From assembly GCF_000308775.1 (NCBI RefSeq), contig NZ_BAGJ01000078.1, positions 1 through 64,000 on the forward strand: DNA of 64,000 nucleotides, given 5' to 3'. Below the pieces are notes generated by a model. That model was not told the origin of the DNA and did no database searches. It saw only the letters and a program-made list of their open reading frames with translations. A program made the position numbers and the translations under genes. Below, piece after piece: positions 1 to 8,254 of the stretch (its first letter is position 1; the number at the start of each line of letters is the position of its first letter). The stretch is from Nocardia testacea NBRC 100365. GTDB taxonomy: Bacteria; Actinomycetota; Actinomycetes; Mycobacteriales; Mycobacteriaceae.

Positions 1-11
1 GAGACCGGGTG

Positions 12-46
12 GTCCGGCGGGCGCGTCCACGCGCCCGCCGGACTTT
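12..46 (+). terminator. Strong intrinsic terminator at the window edge
   Basis: A perfect 14-bp stem (12-25 pairs with 30-43) closes a 4-nt TCCA loop and is followed by TTT. It probably ends a plus-strand gene lying to the left of the window. The stem is very GC-rich, as usual for high-GC actinobacteria, and the U-run is short. Confidence 0.75.
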
Positions 47-67
47 CCGTCCCGGATGACCCACGAT

Positions 68-125
68 GGGTGCGGCGGGCAGTACGGCATATCGGTGGGT
101 GCGGCGGGCAGTACGGCATATCGGT
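68..125. repeat. Two perfect 29-bp tandem repeats plus a decayed third copy
   Basis: The unit beginning GGGTGCGGCGGGCAGTACGG runs 68-96 and is repeated exactly at 97-125. A degenerate third start (GAATGCGGCAG) follows at 126. It sits between the terminator and the stop codon of the TetR gene. No function is evident; it looks like a short intergenic duplication. Confidence 0.8.
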
Positions 126-200
126 GAATGCGGCAGTTGTCGGCGCTGCGGCGGCGATCGGTGCGTAGGGCCGCCATCGGCGGGTGCGCCGTGGTGGGAG

Positions 201-752
201 TCAGTAGGCGGTCTGTGGGGCGAGTCCGGTGAGTGCGGCGATCGGCGCGATGAGTGCGCCGGCATCCGGAGCCGACTCGGTGGTCAGCGCGTGCAGCAGG
301 GCGCCGTCGAGGTAGATCGCGACCGCGCGGGCCGCGACGGGCCCGATGTGCGGGGTGAGGATTTCGACGAGACCGTCGAACCAGACCCGCGCCGGCGCGC
401 GTAGTTCGGGAAGCCGGGCCGCGGCGAGGTAGAGCTCGTTCACGGTGAGCAACTGTTCGGGCCGGGCCAGATAGTCGGCGGTGAGCGCGGCCAGGGTCGC
501 GGGCAGGTCCGGGGCGGCGTCGAGCGCCGCCGACCATCCTCGCAGCGTCTCGCGGGTGGCCGCCGCGGTATCGGCCAGCGCGGCCGCGGTGAGATCGGCC
601 AGATCGGCGAAATAGTAGGTCGTCGAGCCGACCGGTACGCCGGCCTCCGCGGCGACCAGGCGATGCGTGAGGCCGGCGATCCCGTGGACCGGTATCAGCG
701 CACGGGCGGCGTCGAGGATGCGCTGGCGGCGATGGGGGTCGCGGGGGGTCAA
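201..752 (-). CDS. TetR-family regulator of the adjacent SMR efflux gene
   Basis: This 183-aa protein has an N-terminal TetR helix-turn-helix at about residues 8-52 (RILDAARALI, then GVPVGSTTYYFADL) and a C-terminal ligand domain. The start is taken as TTG at 752, which overlaps the stop of the SMR gene (TTGA), so the two are translationally coupled and in one operon. A longer in-frame reading upstream is only the SMR gene in another frame. By analogy with QacR and similar local repressors, it probably binds the palindrome at 1091-1118 and represses both genes until a cationic compound binds. Target and ligand are inferred. Confidence 0.85.
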   Translation of the reverse strand: MTPRDPHRRQRILDAARALIPVHGIAGLTHRLVAAEAGVPVGSTTYYFADLADLTAAALADTAAATRETLRGWSAALDAAPDLPATLAALTADYLARPEQLLTVNELYLAAARLPELRAPARVWFDGLVEILTPHIGPVAARAVAIYLDGALLHALTTESAPDAGALIAPIAALTGLAPQTAY

Positions 753-1072
753 TGGGCGCCCGCGAGATTCAGGGTGACCACCCCGGCGACCACCAGGGCG
801 ACTCCGGCGATCTTGGCGGCACCGAGCGATTCGCCGAGGAACAGCACGCCGATGAGGACGATCAGCGTGGTGCCCAGCCCGGACCACACCGCGTAGGCGA
901 AGCCGACGTTCATCCCGCGCGCGATGGCCTGGGCGAGCAGGACGAAGGCGAGCGCGTAGGCCGACAACGAGGCGAGTGTGGGCCACAGCCGCGTGAAACC
1001 CTCGGTCGCTTTGAGCAGGCTGGTGCCCACGAGTTCCGCGACGATGGCCGCCCCGAGCAGTGCCAGCGACAT
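749..1072 (-). CDS. Small multidrug resistance (SMR/EmrE-type) efflux protein
   Basis: The 107-aa protein has four hydrophobic segments and the SMR hallmarks: a membrane-embedded glutamate at residue 13 (AIVAELVGTSLLK), a central YAVWSGLG motif and a C-terminal GVVTLNLAGAH. SMR proteins are dimeric proton antiporters that export quaternary ammonium and other cationic compounds, or guanidinium in the Gdx branch; the branch cannot be decided here. The ATG at 1072 is preceded by a clear GGAGGG. The coding end overlaps the start of the TetR gene, so this is the first gene of a two-gene operon. Confidence 0.92.
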   Translation of the reverse strand: MSLALLGAAIVAELVGTSLLKATEGFTRLWPTLASLSAYALAFVLLAQAIARGMNVGFAYAVWSGLGTTLIVLIGVLFLGESLGAAKIAGVALVVAGVVTLNLAGAH

Positions 1073-1090
1073 AACCGATCCCTCCAATTG

Positions 1091-1118
1091 TGTACGTTTG
1101 TACATGGACAAAGGTACA
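1091..1118. promoter_or_regulatory. Operator palindrome of the SMR/TetR operon
   Basis: The arms TGTACGTTTGT (1091-1101) and ACAAAGGTACA (1108-1118) are reverse complements except for one position, separated by 6 nt. The element lies about 19 bp upstream of the SMR start codon. That is the expected size and position for a TetR-family operator covering the promoter. Confidence 0.7.
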
Positions 1119-1237
1119 CAAATGTGGGGACCGCGGACCGGGCAGTGGGTGTCGGCCACCCGGCGCCACGCTGCCGGACCTCGCCGGGCCGGACTTCATC
1201 TCATCGACGTGGCCGGGGCGCCTATTGGCCCGGGGTC

Positions 1238-1894
1238 TCAGGCGCCGGGGCGGCGGCGCCGGACGAGCAGCAGCAGGAGCACCACGGCCGCCGCGCCGAG
1301 ACCCAGCAGCAGCTGCCGCTCCGCGGTGACCCCGGCGGCCGCCATCAGATCGATGGGTTCGGCCGCCGGGCGGGGCGTGATGCGGGTGACCGACGCGGGC
1401 CCGGGATCCGGGGCGGCTTCCGGCGCCGTGGGTGGCGCGGTGCCCGGCGCCGCGGCGGTGATCTCGGCGGCGAGATTGTCGGCGAAGGTGCCGATGAGGC
1501 TACCCGCCACATCGGCGAGGGCGCCGCGGCCGAACTGGGCCGGTTTTCCGGTGATCGCCAGATCGGTGTCGACGAATACGTCGGTGACGCCCGCGGACTC
1601 CACCAGCCGGCAGGTGATCACGGCCTTGGCGGTGCCATTGCCGCGGGCTTCCCGGCCGCCGCCCTCGAGCACCGCCACCCTCGCGGTCTCGTCCTGGGAG
1701 ACGACCTTGATGATGCCGTTGTAGGTGAGTCCCACCGGACCCAGTTTGACCTTGATCTTGCCGTGGAAATCGTCGCCGTCCCGGGAGGTGAGCACGGCGC
1801 CGGGCACACACGGCGCGATCCGCTCCAGATCCAGCAGGACAGGCCAGGCGTCCGCGGCGGGAACGGGGATCCGGAAGGTGTTCTCGAGTTTCAT
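1238..1894 (-). CDS. CoxG-like SRPBCC-domain protein with C-terminal membrane anchor
   Basis: The 218-aa protein has a CoxG/SRPBCC domain at about residues 1-145 ([36 protein letters not shown]). An Ala/Pro-rich linker follows, then one hydrophobic helix (LLLGLGAAAVVLLLLLV) ending in RRRRPGA. CoxG-family proteins accompany molybdenum hydroxylases, and CoxG of CO dehydrogenase helps attach the enzyme to the membrane, which fits this tail anchor. The ATG overlaps the stop of the 2Fe-2S subunit gene (ATGA), so it is the last gene of a coupled operon. Confidence 0.88.
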   Translation of the reverse strand: MKLENTFRIPVPAADAWPVLLDLERIAPCVPGAVLTSRDGDDFHGKIKVKLGPVGLTYNGIIKVVSQDETARVAVLEGGGREARGNGTAKAVITCRLVESAGVTDVFVDTDLAITGKPAQFGRGALADVAGSLIGTFADNLAAEITAAAPGTAPPTAPEAAPDPGPASVTRITPRPAAEPIDLMAAAGVTAERQLLLGLGAAAVVLLLLLVRRRRPGA

Positions 1895-2415
1895 ACGCGG
1901 TCCTTGGCGTCGGTGCCGGCCTGCGGGGTCGCGGAGGCCTCGGTGCGGAGGGTGGTGGCGGCGTCCCGTACCGCGCGGATGATGCCCTGGTAGCCGGTGC
2001 AGCGGCAGATATTGCCGGACAGCGCTTCCCGGATCTCGGCGTCGCCGGGATCGGGGGTTTCCCGGAGGAAGGCGGTCGCGGAGACGACGAAACCCGGTGT
2101 GCAGAAACCGCATTGGAGGCCGTGATGGTCCCGGAAGGCCTGCTGAACGGGGGAGAGGGTGCCGTCGGCATCGGCCAGACCCTCCACGGTGGTCACCTCG
2201 GCCCCGTCGGCCTGTACCGCGAAGACCAGGCACGCGCGCACCGCCGCGCCGTCGAGCAGTACCGAACACGCGCCACAGACCCCGTGTTCACAGCCCAGAT
2301 GAGTGCCGGTGAGGCCGCACGTCTCGCGGAGATAGTCGGCCAGCGTGCGCCGCGGCGGTATCCGGTCGCGGCGTTTCACCCCGTTCACGACCACCGAGAT
2401 CTCGATATCAGTCAT
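1891..2415 (-). CDS. Molybdenum hydroxylase small subunit, two [2Fe-2S] clusters (CoxS type)
   Basis: The 174-aa protein has a plant-ferredoxin-type N-terminal domain (C42, C47, C50, C62) and a C-terminal [2Fe-2S] domain (C102, C105, C137, C139; motifs QCGFCTPG and GNICRCTGY). In the xanthine oxidase family this subunit passes electrons from the molybdenum centre to FAD. Its start overlaps the end of the FAD subunit gene by 8 bp and its stop overlaps the start of the CoxG-like gene. All eight cluster cysteines are present, so it should be functional. Confidence 0.95.
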   Translation of the reverse strand: MTDIEISVVVNGVKRRDRIPPRRTLADYLRETCGLTGTHLGCEHGVCGACSVLLDGAAVRACLVFAVQADGAEVTTVEGLADADGTLSPVQQAFRDHHGLQCGFCTPGFVVSATAFLRETPDPGDAEIREALSGNICRCTGYQGIIRAVRDAATTLRTEASATPQAGTDAKDRV

Positions 2416-3283
2416 TGCTCGCCTCCTCTATCGCGCGTTTCCAGGCCCGCGCGACCATGACCGCCCCGATCCGGCGCCGATAGTCGGCGGAGCCGTGGAT
2501 ATCGGCCGGCACCGAAGTCAGGCCCGCGGTCACCGCGTGCCCGAGTTCGGCGGCGTCGACGGCGGCGGCCGGGCGGCCGATCACCTCGGCTTCGGCCGCG
2601 GTGGCCCGTAGCGGGGTGGCCGCCAGGCCGATGAGTCCCAGCGCGGCCCGTTCGACCCGGGAATCCGCATCCAGGCGTACCGCGACCACCGCCCCGGCCA
2701 TGGCGAAATCGCCCGCACGGCGGGCGAACTCCTCGATCGCGAAGCCGGTCCGTCCCCGCCACACCGGGAAGCTCACCCCGGTGAGCAGTTCATCGGGCTC
2801 CATGGCCGTACTCCACATTCCGGTGAAGTACTCCGCGGCCGCCATCGTGCGCTGCCCGCGGGGGGACAGGGTGTGCATCTGCGCGTCGAGAGTGAGCGCC
2901 ACGGCCGGGTACTCGCCGGCGGCGTCGGCGTGGGCGATCGCACCGCCGAGGGTGCCGCGATTGCGGATCTGGAAATGTCCGATCAGGGGGGTCGCCCGGT
3001 TCAGCAGTGGCACGTCGCGGCGGATCCCGGGGTCGCGGCCGACCGTGGCGTGCGTGGTGCCCGCCCCGATCCACACCGTGTCACCGCGGGGTTCGATACC
3101 CCGTAACTCGTCCAGTTTCCGCAGGTCGACCAGATGGTCGAAGACGGCGAGTCGCAGCGCCAGCATCGGCACCAGACTCTGGCCGCCCGCGAGGATCTTG
3201 GCTTCGTCGCCGAGATCGGCGAGCAGGGCCACGGCCTCGGCCGCGGTGGCGGGCGCGTGATATTCGAATGCCGCGGGTTTCAT
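2408..3283 (-). CDS. Molybdenum hydroxylase FAD-binding medium subunit (CoxM type)
   Basis: This 291-aa protein has the FAD-binding PCMH-like fold of CoxM/CutM proteins: KILAGGQSLVPM near residue 31 and the second FAD motif RNRGTLGGAIAHADAAGE near residues 107-124. It accepts electrons from the 2Fe-2S subunit. The ATG at 3283 overlaps the stop of the large-subunit gene (ATGA), which fixes the start; a longer upstream reading is antiparallel noise inside the large-subunit gene. Confidence 0.94.
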   Translation of the reverse strand: MKPAAFEYHAPATAAEAVALLADLGDEAKILAGGQSLVPMLALRLAVFDHLVDLRKLDELRGIEPRGDTVWIGAGTTHATVGRDPGIRRDVPLLNRATPLIGHFQIRNRGTLGGAIAHADAAGEYPAVALTLDAQMHTLSPRGQRTMAAAEYFTGMWSTAMEPDELLTGVSFPVWRGRTGFAIEEFARRAGDFAMAGAVVAVRLDADSRVERAALGLIGLAATPLRATAAEAEVIGRPAAAVDAAELGHAVTAGLTSVPADIHGSADYRRRIGAVMVARAWKRAIEEASND

Positions 3284-5616
3284 GCGGTGACCTCCGGTGT
3301 GCCGCTCGCCTCGATCATCGAGACGATGCGGGCGGGGGACAGGGGCAGCCGGTCGATCTCGACACCGAACGGTGCCAGCGCGTCGGCGACGGCGTTGAGT
3401 ACCGCGGGCGTCGAGCCGATGGCGCCGCCCTCGCCGACCCCCTTGAATCCGCCCGGCCCGGTGCTCGGGGTCTGGATATGGCCGAGTTCGATCTCGGGCA
3501 CTTCGGTGGCGGTCGGCAGCAGGTAGTCGAGGAACGTGGTGGCCACCGGGTTGCCGTCGTCGTCGTAGGCGAGATGTTCGTAGAGTGCGCCGCCGATGCC
3601 CTGGACGGTACCGCCGTAGATCTGTCCCTCCACGACATTCGGGTTGATCATCGGCCCGACGTCCTCGCTGACGACGAAGCGCAGCAGGGTCACGTGCCCG
3701 GTCTCGATATCGACCTCGCAGGTGCACACATGGGTGGCGTTGGCCCAGATCATCAGCTGGTCGGCGCGATGGCGGCCGGTGGCCTCCAGTCCCGGTGGTA
3801 TGCCGGGTGGAAGCAATTCGGTCTGGTAGTAGGCGATCTGCGCGATCTCGGCCAGCGACAGGGATTTCTCGGTATCGGGTACGCCGGCCCGGCCGTCGGC
3901 GAACTCCACCTCTTCGACGGCGACGCCGAGCTGTTCGGCCGCGATCGCCACGATCCGTTCGCGCAGCACCTGCGCGGTCTGGCGGATGGCGCCCGCCGCC
4001 ATCGAACCCGATCGGCTGCCGTTGGTTCCGCCGCCCTGCGGCGCGACCGCGGTATCCCCCTGGATTGTCTGCACATCGGCGATATCGATACCGAGCGCGT
4101 CCGCGGTGAGCTGGATCGCGGTGGTCTCCAGGCTGTTGCCGGCCGACCCGCCCGACAGGTAGACGTTCACCTTGCCGGTCGGCGCGATCCGGATGGTGGC
4201 GCCCTCGGTGCTCAGGAACGGGGTGGCGCCGGTGGTGGGCTCCACGTAGGTGCAGGTGCCGACGCCGAGGTAGCGGCCTTCGGCACGGGCGGCGGCCTGC
4301 TCGGCCCGGAAGGCGTCGTAGTCGAGGATCTGCAGCGCCTGCTCGAAGGTCTCGCGCGGTGAGGCGTCGGAGTAGGGCATCCCGTTCGGGTTGGCCACCG
4401 GCATCTCGCTGTGGCCGAGCATATTCCGGCGGCGCAACTCGACCGGGTCCAGGCCGAGGCGGCGGGCGGCGGTGTCCAGCAGCAGTTCCCGGGAGACCGA
4501 TTCGAACTGCCAGGGGCCTCGATAGGCCACCCGGCCCACCGTGTTCGAGTAGTAGGAGGCGGTGCTGGAACCGGATTCCGGTACCCGGTAGGGCCCGGGA
4601 AAGAGCATGCCGACCGCGATCGAGGAGGTGAGCGGCGAGGGGATCGGGTAGGCCCCGACATTCTGTACGTGTTCGATGGTGGCGGCGAGGATACGGCCCT
4701 CCTCGTCGAAGGCCATGGCCACCTCGCCGTGTTCGTGGCGGGCCATACCGGCCGCCATCAGGCTCTCCTGCCGGTCTTCGATCCATTTCACCGCGTGCCG
4801 GACGGTGAGCGCGGCCAGCATCACACAGGTTTCCTCGCGCTGTGGCGCCACCTTCTGGCCGAAACCGCCACCGGTATCGCGCACGATGACCCGGACCCGG
4901 TGCTCGTCGATCCCGAGCAGCCGGGAGCAGAAGCCGCGGACCTCGTGCGGTGACTGGGTGGAGGTCCAGATCGTCATCTCCCCTGTGGGGGCGGTCCATT
5001 CCGCCACTATGCCGCGGGTTTCCAGCGGTACCGGTGCGTAGGCCTGCTGGTGGATGGTCTGGCGGACCATGTGCGGGGCGGCGTCGAACGCAGCGGCCAG
5101 GTCGGCGGGGGCCCGCCCGGCCAGCCCGCCGGCCGAATTGCCGGCGTGTTCGGCGTGCACGAGTTCACCGGCGGTGGCGGCGGTCTCGTAGTCGACCACG
5201 GGTTCGAGCGGGTCGTAGTCGACGATCACCAGCTCGGCGGCGTCCTCGGCGATGTACCGGTCGGTCGCCAGGACCAGCACCACCGGATCACCGACGAAGC
5301 GCACCTCGTCCTCGGCCAGCGGCGGGCGGGGCACCTCCGGGAAACCGGGCGTGTCCAGCGCGTAGGAGATCTGGCAGACCCGCGGGTTGAGGTCGGCCGC
5401 GGTGTAGACGGCCACCACACCCTCGAGCTCGGCGGCCGCGCCGGTATCGATGGCGATGATCCGGGCCCGGGGCAGTGGACTGCGGACGAAGCAGGCGTGC
5501 ACCATACCGGGCCGGGTGATGTCGTCGACGAAGGTTCCGGCGCCGGTCAGCAGCCGCAGATCTTCGACCCGGGGTACCCGGGCGCCGACGGCCGTCGGCT
5601 TCTCGGTGGTGCTCAT
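3280..5616 (-). CDS. Molybdopterin-binding large subunit, xanthine oxidase family (CoxL-like, not a form I CO dehydrogenase)
   Basis: The 778-aa protein spans the whole family: N-terminal hammerhead domain, GGGFGQK near residues 248-254 for cofactor binding, and the GVGEGG motif with the conserved active-site glutamate at residue 729. The loop that carries AYRCSFR in true form I CO dehydrogenases reads AYRGPWQ at residues 364-370, closer to the AYRG of form II-like enzymes. CO oxidation is therefore unlikely and the substrate is unknown; hydroxylation of an aldehyde or N-heterocycle would fit the family. First gene of the L-M-S-G operon, divergent from the XdhC gene. Confidence 0.93.
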   Translation of the reverse strand: MSTTEKPTAVGARVPRVEDLRLLTGAGTFVDDITRPGMVHACFVRSPLPRARIIAIDTGAAAELEGVVAVYTAADLNPRVCQISYALDTPGFPEVPRPPLAEDEVRFVGDPVVLVLATDRYIAEDAAELVIVDYDPLEPVVDYETAATAGELVHAEHAGNSAGGLAGRAPADLAAAFDAAPHMVRQTIHQQAYAPVPLETRGIVAEWTAPTGEMTIWTSTQSPHEVRGFCSRLLGIDEHRVRVIVRDTGGGFGQKVAPQREETCVMLAALTVRHAVKWIEDRQESLMAAGMARHEHGEVAMAFDEEGRILAATIEHVQNVGAYPIPSPLTSSIAVGMLFPGPYRVPESGSSTASYYSNTVGRVAYRGPWQFESVSRELLLDTAARRLGLDPVELRRRNMLGHSEMPVANPNGMPYSDASPRETFEQALQILDYDAFRAEQAAARAEGRYLGVGTCTYVEPTTGATPFLSTEGATIRIAPTGKVNVYLSGGSAGNSLETTAIQLTADALGIDIADVQTIQGDTAVAPQGGGTNGSRSGSMAAGAIRQTAQVLRERIVAIAAEQLGVAVEEVEFADGRAGVPDTEKSLSLAEIAQIAYYQTELLPPGIPPGLEATGRHRADQLMIWANATHVCTCEVDIETGHVTLLRFVVSEDVGPMINPNVVEGQIYGGTVQGIGGALYEHLAYDDDGNPVATTFLDYLLPTATEVPEIELGHIQTPSTGPGGFKGVGEGGAIGSTPAVLNAVADALAPFGVEIDRLPLSPARIVSMIEASGTPEVTA

Positions 5617-5746
5617 CGTCGGCTCCGTTGCGTCGGAATGTGGTGGGGGGCGCTGCGAGACAGCCTGATTCGACCCATCCGGCCGTTCCTCCGTTCACGG
5701 GATGTCACGGGCACCGGCCACGGGGCGGCCGGGTGCCGGCACGCCG

Positions 5747-5768
5747 ATGCTGAGCACTTGTTTAGCAT
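5747..5768. promoter_or_regulatory. Imperfect 22-bp palindrome in the hydroxylase/XdhC divergent promoter region
   Basis: Outer arms ATGCT (5747-5751) and AGCAT (5764-5768) are exact and the full dyad matches at 8 of 11 paired positions. The core GCTGAGCACTTGTTTAGC resembles operators of TetR-type regulators of lipid catabolism. It lies in the AT-richer part of the 276-bp gap between the divergent genes and could control both. The cognate regulator is not identified. Confidence 0.5.
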
Positions 5769-5892
5769 CGCCGTTCCAGCAGTGTCAATACAGGATATGT
5801 CGTCTTCAAGAATTGCAATGTCGATTTGTGAAAGTGCTATTCTCGCTTGTTGACCTGGTTTTACGGCAACGCTGCGGCGCGGAGGTGGAGCT

Positions 5893-7008
5893 ATGCGCGA
5901 CCTGGCTGCGCACCTGGTTCGATGGCATGCCGAGGGTGCCGCCTACGCCGTGGCGACTGTGGTGGCGGCCCAGGGGAGCGCGCCGCTGCCGCTGGGGGCG
6001 GCGATGGCCGTCGACGGGTCGGGTGCGGTCCGCGGGAGTCTGTCGGGCGGCTGTGTGGAGGGCGCGGTGTACGAGTTGTGCGCACACGTCCTGGCGACGG
6101 GTGAGCCGGCGCGGCAGACCTTCGGCTACAGCGACTCCGACGCGTTCGCGGTCGGGCTGACCTGCGGGGGTGAACTGGATGTCTTCGTGCAGCGGATCTC
6201 GCCGTCGCAGTATCGGGTGGTCGAGGCCGCCCTCGACCCGTCCCGGCCGGTGGCACTGGTCCGCGACCTGAGCACCGCGGCAGTGGCGGCAGTGACCGCC
6301 GAATCGGTGATCACCGACGGCGGGGACTGGCCCGATCCGGTGGTGGAGCAGGCGCGTGCGCTCCTCCATCAGGGAGCGAGTGGTCTGCGGACGATCGGTT
6401 GTGGCCCGGCGGTCCGGGAAATTCTCGTCACCGCGCACGCCGCTCCGCCGCGGATGATCGTCTTCGGCGCGAATGTCTTCGCCGCCGCGCTCTGCCGGGT
6501 CGGGAAACTGCTGGGCTATCACGTCACGGTCTGCGAGGGGCGTGCGGCCTTCGCAGACCGGGCCCGGCTACCGGAGGCCGACGAGGTGGTCGCCGATTGG
6601 CCGCACCGCTATCTCCGGGCCACCGCGGTGGATTCCCGGACCGTCCTGTGCGTGCTCACCCATGATCCGAAGTTCGATATTCCGGTGCTGGTGGAGGCGC
6701 TTGCGCGACCGGTCGCCTATATCGGCGCCATGGGTTCGCGCCGCGCGGACGCCGAGCGGCGGGCCCGGCTGCGCGAGGCCGGTGTCACCGAGGATCGGCT
6801 CGCACGCCTGCGGTCCCCGATCGGACTGCAACTGGGCGGCCGGACTCCGGAGGAGACCGCCCTTGCCGTCGGCGCCGAGATCGTCGCGTTGCGCCACGGT
6901 GGGTCGGCGCGCTCGCTGTCGGGTACCCGGCGGCCGATCCACCCCGGTACGCCGGAGGTGCGGGAATCCGACGCGGTGCGTGCCGCCGATCACCGGGTCA
7001 GGTCCTGA
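5893..7008 (+). CDS. XdhC-family maturation factor
   Basis: The 371-aa protein has the XdhC/CoxI domain at the N-terminus (ATVVAAQGSAPLPLG, SLSGGCVEGAVYE) and a Rossmann-like XdhC C-terminal domain from about residue 195 (MIVFGANVFAAALC, then TVLCVLTHDPKFD and YIGAMGSRRA). XdhC proteins bind the molybdenum cofactor, help sulfurate it and insert it into xanthine-oxidase-family enzymes. That matches its place divergent from the hydroxylase operon. The ATG at 5893 follows GGAGGTGGAG closely. Its 3' end overlaps the convergent nucleotidyltransferase gene by 19 bp. Confidence 0.93.
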   Translation: MRDLAAHLVRWHAEGAAYAVATVVAAQGSAPLPLGAAMAVDGSGAVRGSLSGGCVEGAVYELCAHVLATGEPARQTFGYSDSDAFAVGLTCGGELDVFVQRISPSQYRVVEAALDPSRPVALVRDLSTAAVAAVTAESVITDGGDWPDPVVEQARALLHQGASGLRTIGCGPAVREILVTAHAAPPRMIVFGANVFAAALCRVGKLLGYHVTVCEGRAAFADRARLPEADEVVADWPHRYLRATAVDSRTVLCVLTHDPKFDIPVLVEALARPVAYIGAMGSRRADAERRARLREAGVTEDRLARLRSPIGLQLGGRTPEETALAVGAEIVALRHGGSARSLSGTRRPIHPGTPEVRESDAVRAADHRVRS

Positions 7009-7550
7009 GGCGTGTCGACGTCGTCGGGCGAGCCGGTTCCGTCACACGGCACCTGCTGAACCAGTTCGGTATTGGCGGCCAGGAATTTCCGCGCGCCGAT
7101 ATCGCCGACCGCTTCGGCCGCCACCGCCGCGAAGTATTCGGCGCCGAGCAGCACCGGATGTCCGGGCCGGCCGGCGTAGGTGGCGGTCGCCAGGCGCGCG
7201 CCGCAGGTGAGCACCCGGCGGACGGCTTCGGCGCCGAGCCACGGCATATCGACAGGGACCACCACGGCCGCGGTCTCGTGCACGGCCGCCAGGCCGGTGG
7301 TCAGCGAGGAACCCATCCCGGTCGCCCACCGCGGATTGTGCACCACCGTGGCCCCACGAACCCGCAGCCGCACCGCGCCGGAGACCACGACCACCCGGCC
7401 GCATCCCCCGTCGCGCAGCAGGCGTACGGCCCGGTCGACGAGTCGTTCGCCCTCGAACACCACCTCGGCCTTGGGCTTTCCGAAACGCCGGCCGGCGCCC
7501 GCGGCGAGTACCAGTCCCGCGGCGTCGATCGGTGTGGCTACGCGATCCAT
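6990..7550 (-). CDS. MocA-like molybdenum cofactor nucleotidyltransferase
   Basis: The 186-aa protein begins with the NTP-transferase signature VLAAGAGRRFGKPKA and has VVVPVDMPWLG as the metal/nucleotide-binding DMP motif, then RPGHPVLLG. MocA-type enzymes add CMP (MobA proper adds GMP) to molybdopterin. Xanthine-oxidase-family hydroxylases usually carry the cytosine dinucleotide, so MocA is the better guess given the neighbours. It is convergent with the XdhC gene with an overlapping 3' end. Confidence 0.9.
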   Translation of the reverse strand: MDRVATPIDAAGLVLAAGAGRRFGKPKAEVVFEGERLVDRAVRLLRDGGCGRVVVVSGAVRLRVRGATVVHNPRWATGMGSSLTTGLAAVHETAAVVVPVDMPWLGAEAVRRVLTCGARLATATYAGRPGHPVLLGAEYFAAVAAEAVGDIGARKFLAANTELVQQVPCDGTGSPDDVDTPQDLTR

Positions 7551-7570
7551 GCCGAGATCATCGCCGATGT

Positions 7571-8167
7571 TCAGTTGCCGGGGGGATCGATACCCAGCAG
7601 GGCCGTCTGCACCCGGTGTAGCCGGTCCACATCACCGCGCAGCCCGGTGACATTGTCCTGGTAGAGGAAGGCTTCGCCGAGTCGCACCAGGGAGTAGGCG
7701 AGCAGCGACCGTTCCAGCTGGGGCGTGTATCCGTCCTGCTCCTCGGCCCGGGTGATGAGCTGTTCCACCGCGACGAGGATGCGCGGCTGGACCGGGCCGT
7801 CGCTCGCGGTGAGAATGCGCAGGCCGGCCAGCGGCTCGTTCTCGAAGTACTGGCGAAAGGGTTCGTTGCCCGCCATCCAGCGGTTGACCCGGTCGAGCAC
7901 GCTGAGGATGCGCCGGGCGCCCGATTCGCGCCGGCGGGCGTCCGCGCGTTCGATGAGGGATTCGAATTCCCCGGCCAGTACGGCGCCGAGGACACCGTCG
8001 CGGGAACCGAACCAGCGGTAGATGGAGGCGCGGCTCAGCTTGAGCTGGGCGGCGATCGCCTGGATATCGACCCGTTCCCCGGCCAGGAAGGCCTGCCGGG
8101 CCAGCGCTACTACTTCTTCGCGGGTGGCCGAGGCGGGGCGGCCGGGCGGTCGGGAAGTGCGGCTCAC
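7571..8167 (-). CDS. QsdR/TetR-family transcriptional regulator
   Basis: This protein of about 198 aa (206 aa if the GTG at 8191 is used) has a TetR helix-turn-helix (VDIQAIAAQLKLSRASIYRWFGSR) preceded by a basic PPGRPASATREE tail typical of the QsdR subfamily. I prefer the GTG at 8167 because the upstream GTG lies inside a candidate operator; neither has a clear ribosome site. It is on the same strand as the nucleotidyltransferase gene, 20 bp away, but no functional link is evident. Confidence 0.85.
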   Translation of the reverse strand: MSRTSRPPGRPASATREEVVALARQAFLAGERVDIQAIAAQLKLSRASIYRWFGSRDGVLGAVLAGEFESLIERADARRRESGARRILSVLDRVNRWMAGNEPFRQYFENEPLAGLRILTASDGPVQPRILVAVEQLITRAEEQDGYTPQLERSLLAYSLVRLGEAFLYQDNVTGLRGDVDRLHRVQTALLGIDPPGN

Positions 8168-8186
8168 GGTGGTCACCACGTTATGG

Positions 8187-8206
8187 TACACACATTGATT
8201 CGTGTA
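8187..8206. promoter_or_regulatory. Candidate self-operator of the QsdR-type regulator
   Basis: TACAC (8187-8191) and GTGTA (8202-8206) form a dyad with a 10-bp spacer just upstream of the regulator gene. The arms are short, so it is a weak prediction. Confidence 0.3.
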
Positions 8207-8254
8207 TCTAAAAACCGGTGACGTGCTGAGGTGAGGTATCGAGTGTAGAGCGGT

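Noticed and set aside
3284..4999. Upstream extension of the FAD-subunit gene
   Set aside because: The extension lies inside the large-subunit gene in another frame; the family start and ATGA overlap fix the ATG at 3283.
3280..5616. Calling the large subunit a CO dehydrogenase
   Set aside because: The form I loop AYRCSFR is replaced by AYRGPWQ, so the CO dehydrogenase label is not supported.
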